IMG/VR virus record: IMGVR_UViG_3300032235_000232
Span: 1-31,709 of that record
Direction: 5' to 3' (one strand)
Origin: a virus
DNA: 31,709 bases
The position numbers and the translations under genes were made by a program. Shown here piece by piece: positions 29,234-31,709 of this stretch; position 1 is the stretch's first letter, and every line of letters starts with the position of its first letter. Below the pieces are notes generated by a model. The model had not been told where the DNA came from, made no database searches, and saw only the letters and a list, made by a program, of their open reading frames with translations.

Positions 29234-30829
29234 TTACGCAGCGATCGCTGCGTCGATGTCGCCTGTGATGCGCACGCCGTTCGCTTCCCACATCGGGGTA
29301 AGCGTTCCGGCGTTAAGTGCGCGGGCGAGGTGGCCGAGGCGTGTTGCCTCGTCGATAGTGAGAGAGCCGACTGCGTCGCCGAGCTCGTGTGCGGGCTGCA
29401 GCTCTTCGCCCATTGCGATCGACAGCAGCGAGCGCGTCAGGTCGTCATCGGCGTGATCGGCAATCGCCAGTAGTGATGAGGCGATGATGAAACGGCGCTC
29501 GGTGGTCTTGCCGCCTGCGCCGGTCATGTTGATTGCCCGGTTGGCTTTCTTTGCTGCAGCCATCACAGCGCCAAGCCAGGTGCGACCGTCGACAGTCAAC
29601 GCGCGCGCTGCTTTGTTCACTGCTTGAGTCTCAGCAAGCCCAACCTCGCCACCTTCGTCGGCGGCTGGCTTGCGGGTGCTGCGCTTCTTGGGTGTCGCAG
29701 CTGCTGGTTCGCTCGGCTTCGGTGCCGGAAACTCAGCCTCCACTTCGCGCTCCATGATGGCGACGGCTTGCTCAATTACGTCGGCGAGATGGTTGGCGAT
29801 CGGGTCGCCACTGCCGAGCGTTGGCACGCCTTCGGGCCATGAGCGTCGAATGAGATCTGAGTGCCCTGCGTCGATGAGCACCTTGAGTCGGTCGCGCATC
29901 CAGCCACGCCACTCGTCGTCGACGTTGCCATCGGCAGCGCTCAGGATCTTCTCAGCGGCTGCGATCTGCTTGGTGCGCTCAACGACATCGACCTCGACGG
30001 TGAGCGGCGACAGCGTCTTTGCTTTGCGCATCTGTCGCACAGCGATCGCAAGCTCAAGTGCTTCGGCACCAGTAGCAAGATCTAGCCAGTGCAGCTCGCA
30101 GACGCCGCTGCCTGGCTGCACATGAATGATGACGCCGTGCAGCTTCGACACCTCAGGCATCGGCTCACGAGTGTCTTCGCTGCCGTCCTTCGCTGCGCCC
30201 TGATTGTAGAGAGCGTCAGCGTTGGCATAGATCGACAGCTGCACAGCGAAGGCGAGAGCGCCGAGCAGTGACGAGCCTGTCTTGATGTCGGCGACGAATT
30301 TCTGCCCGGTCTCGTCTTCGACGAGCAGATCAAAGGTGCCTGCGATCTGGTGACGATCGTGGACAATCATGCGTTCGGCGAAGCCGTCCACGACGCGCAA
30401 GCGGGCGGTCGCCAGCGCATCGTGAACGGCTCGCACGTCGCTGCCGTAGGGGTCCGGCGCGACGAATGTGGGATCTGCCCATGACTTCTCAAGCATTCCG
30501 TGGACAGCGGTGCCGAGGTCTCGACGAACAGTTGCGCCACCTTGTTCAGCAGCTCGTTCGCAGATGTCGTCGAGCGTCTTCTTGTCGGTGTCTGGTGTCG
30601 TTGAGACCAGGGCGACGAGGTCGGGACGTTGTGCGAGACCCAGCGCAACCATGCGCTTGCCCCACGACAGCAGACCGCCTGAGTCGTCAAGCGCTTTGGC
30701 GACAGTGGTGGCGCGTGTGTAGCCGATCGGCTTCGCGCCACCTACTGGCAGCACTTGGTAACGACCCCAGCGGTCACGTCGGACAGGCTGCGCAGTGAGG
30801 TCGTCAACGATGCTTGAGAGTTGCTTCAT
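29234..30829 (-). CDS. Cas4/RecB-like PD-(D/E)XK exonuclease
   Basis: A 531-residue protein. Residues 100-205 carry the RecB-family nuclease motifs: GTAVHG with H110, IAGTFDLLV with D167, VADIKTGSS with D181-x-K183, and QLSIYA with Q197 and Y201. Residues about 375-400 are a Pro/Lys linker, followed by a helical C-terminal region (EVGLAETQAVNKAARALTVD and beyond) of unknown use. It would process DNA ends in recombination-dependent replication. ATG 30838 is one base from AAAGGA; ATG 30829, at normal spacing, is preferred. Confidence 0.8.
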   Translation of the reverse strand: MKQLSSIVDDLTAQPVRRDRWGRYQVLPVGGAKPIGYTRATTVAKALDDSGGLLSWGKRMVALGLAQRPDLVALVSTTPDTDKKTLDDICERAAEQGGATVRRDLGTAVHGMLEKSWADPTFVAPDPYGSDVRAVHDALATARLRVVDGFAERMIVHDRHQIAGTFDLLVEDETGQKFVADIKTGSSLLGALAFAVQLSIYANADALYNQGAAKDGSEDTREPMPEVSKLHGVIIHVQPGSGVCELHWLDLATGAEALELAIAVRQMRKAKTLSPLTVEVDVVERTKQIAAAEKILSAADGNVDDEWRGWMRDRLKVLIDAGHSDLIRRSWPEGVPTLGSGDPIANHLADVIEQAVAIMEREVEAEFPAPKPSEPAAATPKKRSTRKPAADEGGEVGLAETQAVNKAARALTVDGRTWLGAVMAAAKKANRAINMTGAGGKTTERRFIIASSLLAIADHADDDLTRSLLSIAMGEELQPAHELGDAVGSLTIDEATRLGHLARALNAGTLTPMWEANGVRITGDIDAAIAA

Positions 30830-30854
30830 GTAGCTCATGTCCTTTGTGTGAGGG

Positions 30855-31199
30855 TTAGATGGCGACGTAGTTGCCGCGCAGCTTGCGCTTGTAGGCGTTG
30901 TTGGCTTCGGTGCAGTGCTCGCACCGGCAGCCCGCGTTGTATTTCGCTCGGCTGCCGTGCTTGGATTTGTTCGGGATGATCTCGCGGCGCTTGCGCTCTT
31001 CGGTGATCTCTTTGCCAGCGATGCCCGCCCAGACGCCGTAGCGCTCAGGGTTGCGGCTGATGAAGTCCAAGCACTGCTCAATCACCGGGCAGCTCGCGCA
31101 GATTGCCTTTGCGCGCGCGACGCCTTCCCAATCACCTCGCACCGGGAACATCACGTCGGTGAGTCCTTTGCACGCCGCTCGATCAGACCAGTGGCTCAC
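30855..31199 (-). CDS. whiB: WhiB-family iron-sulfur transcription regulator
   Basis: A 114-residue protein. The WhiB domain has the four cluster Cys C10, C34, C37 and C43 (AACKG, ICASCPV, EQC) and the GVWAG turn (55-59), followed by the basic ERKRRE. An added C-terminal tail (81-110) has HGSRAKYNAGCRCEHC, a Cys-rich motif shared with the HTH protein at 26572-27171. GTG 31199 overlaps the upstream TGA. Phage WhiB proteins bind host sigma factor and can alter host gene expression and superinfection; this is the family role, not shown here. Confidence 0.9.
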   Translation of the reverse strand: MSHWSDRAACKGLTDVMFPVRGDWEGVARAKAICASCPVIEQCLDFISRNPERYGVWAGIAGKEITEERKRREIIPNKSKHGSRAKYNAGCRCEHCTEANNAYKRKLRGNYVAI

Positions 31200-31462
31200 A
31201 GTTCGGCCATGCCTTGGTGATGGGTGACAAGGTGCATCTGCACCTGCTCGGTGAGCGCTTCGTACTGATCGCGCCACCAGGTGGCAGCAAGATTTTCGTC
31301 GCTGCCTTCGGGCTGCTGAATTACTCGCTCAAGTTCTGAGCCGAGTCGCTTGGCCGTGTTCTTCCACAGCTCAATCTCAACGGCGTTGCGCTGCAGCTGC
31401 ATCGCCTGAGCGACGATGGTCTGCTGCATCTCTTTGGTGTTGGCGCGTCGGAAGATCCTCAC
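31196..31462 (-). CDS. coiled-coil protein, unknown
   Basis: An 88-residue helical protein (EMQQTIVAQAMQLQRNAVEI, then ELWKNTAKRLGSELERVIQQ). GTG 31462 overlaps the TGA of the preceding gene (GTGA) and is preferred to the GTG 12 bases earlier. Its stop overlaps the WhiB start. No family recognised. Confidence 0.6.
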   Translation of the reverse strand: MRIFRRANTKEMQQTIVAQAMQLQRNAVEIELWKNTAKRLGSELERVIQQPEGSDENLAATWWRDQYEALTEQVQMHLVTHHQGMAEL

Positions 31463-31653
31463 GTCGGACCACACGAACGCTGGAAGGCGATCTCGGCTTG
31501 CAGTGCGTCGACGAGTCGATCGAGGTGAGCGATGCGTCGGCGACAGACCTCAAAGGTTTCGATGGCGTCGCTGAGCACCTCGCGGTCAATCTCAGCTGCG
31601 AGGAACTCTTCAAGCAGTCGCGCTTTCATGCGGTCGATCTGATGTTCGTTCAT
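31459..31653 (-). CDS. small coiled-coil protein, unknown
   Basis: A 64-residue charged helical protein (MNEHQIDRMKARLLEEFLAA, then REVLSDAIETFEVCRRRIAH). Its ATG overlaps the stop of the resolvase-like gene across the circular join (ATGA), showing that the two contig ends belong together. It is coupled to the next coiled-coil gene. Confidence 0.65.
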   Translation of the reverse strand: MNEHQIDRMKARLLEEFLAAEIDREVLSDAIETFEVCRRRIAHLDRLVDALQAEIAFQRSCGPT

Positions 31654-31709
31654 TTGTCTCCGATCATCGACATCAAGGTCGTGAAGGATTCGCCGCTCAT
31701 GGCGACGTA
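31587..31709. repeat. terminal direct repeat, right copy
   Basis: Identical to positions 1-123; see the left copy. It includes the start of the 64-residue protein gene and the last codons of the resolvase-like gene. Confidence 0.95.
31650..31709 (-). CDS. 3' fragment of the resolvase-like nuclease gene (repeat copy)
   Basis: The last 19 codons and stop of the gene at 64-414, repeated because the circular contig was not trimmed. Not a separate gene. Confidence 0.85.
   Translation of the reverse strand, partial: YVAMSGESFTTLMSMIGDK

Overview
The window is the complete genome of a temperate, siphovirus-type phage of an actinobacterium, in a contig that closes into a circle of 31,586 bp. The first 123 bases recur exactly as the last 123, and gene order is continuous across the join. 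The actinobacterial host is inferred from a WhiB protein, a resuscitation-promoting-factor (Rpf) domain enzyme, frequent GTG starts and G+C-rich DNA. I cannot name the host genus.

All genes lie on the minus strand except the presumed repressor (1255-1632, plus). The immunity region is at 1-3.3 kb. It holds an excisionase/Cro-like HTH protein reading left from a probable leaderless promoter, the divergent repressor with small inverted-repeat operators between them, and a tyrosine integrase. Just upstream of the integrase is a putative attP core that matches the geometry of a tRNA 3' end ending in CCA. From the HTH gene one co-directional gene series runs leftward, crosses the contig join and continues down from 31.65 kb to the holin at 3.5 kb.

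In transcription order, the early part (1.1-0 kb, then 31.65-22.7 kb) encodes small zinc-finger and membrane peptides, a Holliday-junction-resolvase-like nuclease, WhiB, a Cas4/RecB-like nuclease, a possible ssDNA-binding protein, an Rpf-like muralytic enzyme, an HTH protein, a primase-polymerase/helicase fusion and an HNH nuclease. The late part (22.6-3.5 kb) encodes P27-type small terminase, large terminase, HK97 portal, protease and capsid, a family-2 glycosyltransferase plus a polytopic membrane protein, connectors, tail tube proteins, a -1 frameshifted tail chaperone, tape measure, tail tip proteins, CHAP endolysin, a membrane-anchored coiled-coil protein, a metallophosphoesterase, a DUF6378-like protein, a proteasome-type Ntn-hydrolase and an r1t-type holin. 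Neighbouring genes are mostly coupled by 1-4 base overlaps (ATGA, GTGA, TGATG, TAATG).

The least expected items are four. A proteasome-fold protein with Thr1/Asp17/Lys33 sits directly before the holin. An array of nine-base TGGCGCGGT sites, including two perfect palindromes, lies in the 3' end of the primase-helicase gene and is read in different codon frames, so it looks selected as DNA (candidate origin). A glycosyltransferase/membrane-protein pair sits inside the head operon. A second, Rpf-type cell-wall enzyme is placed among early genes.
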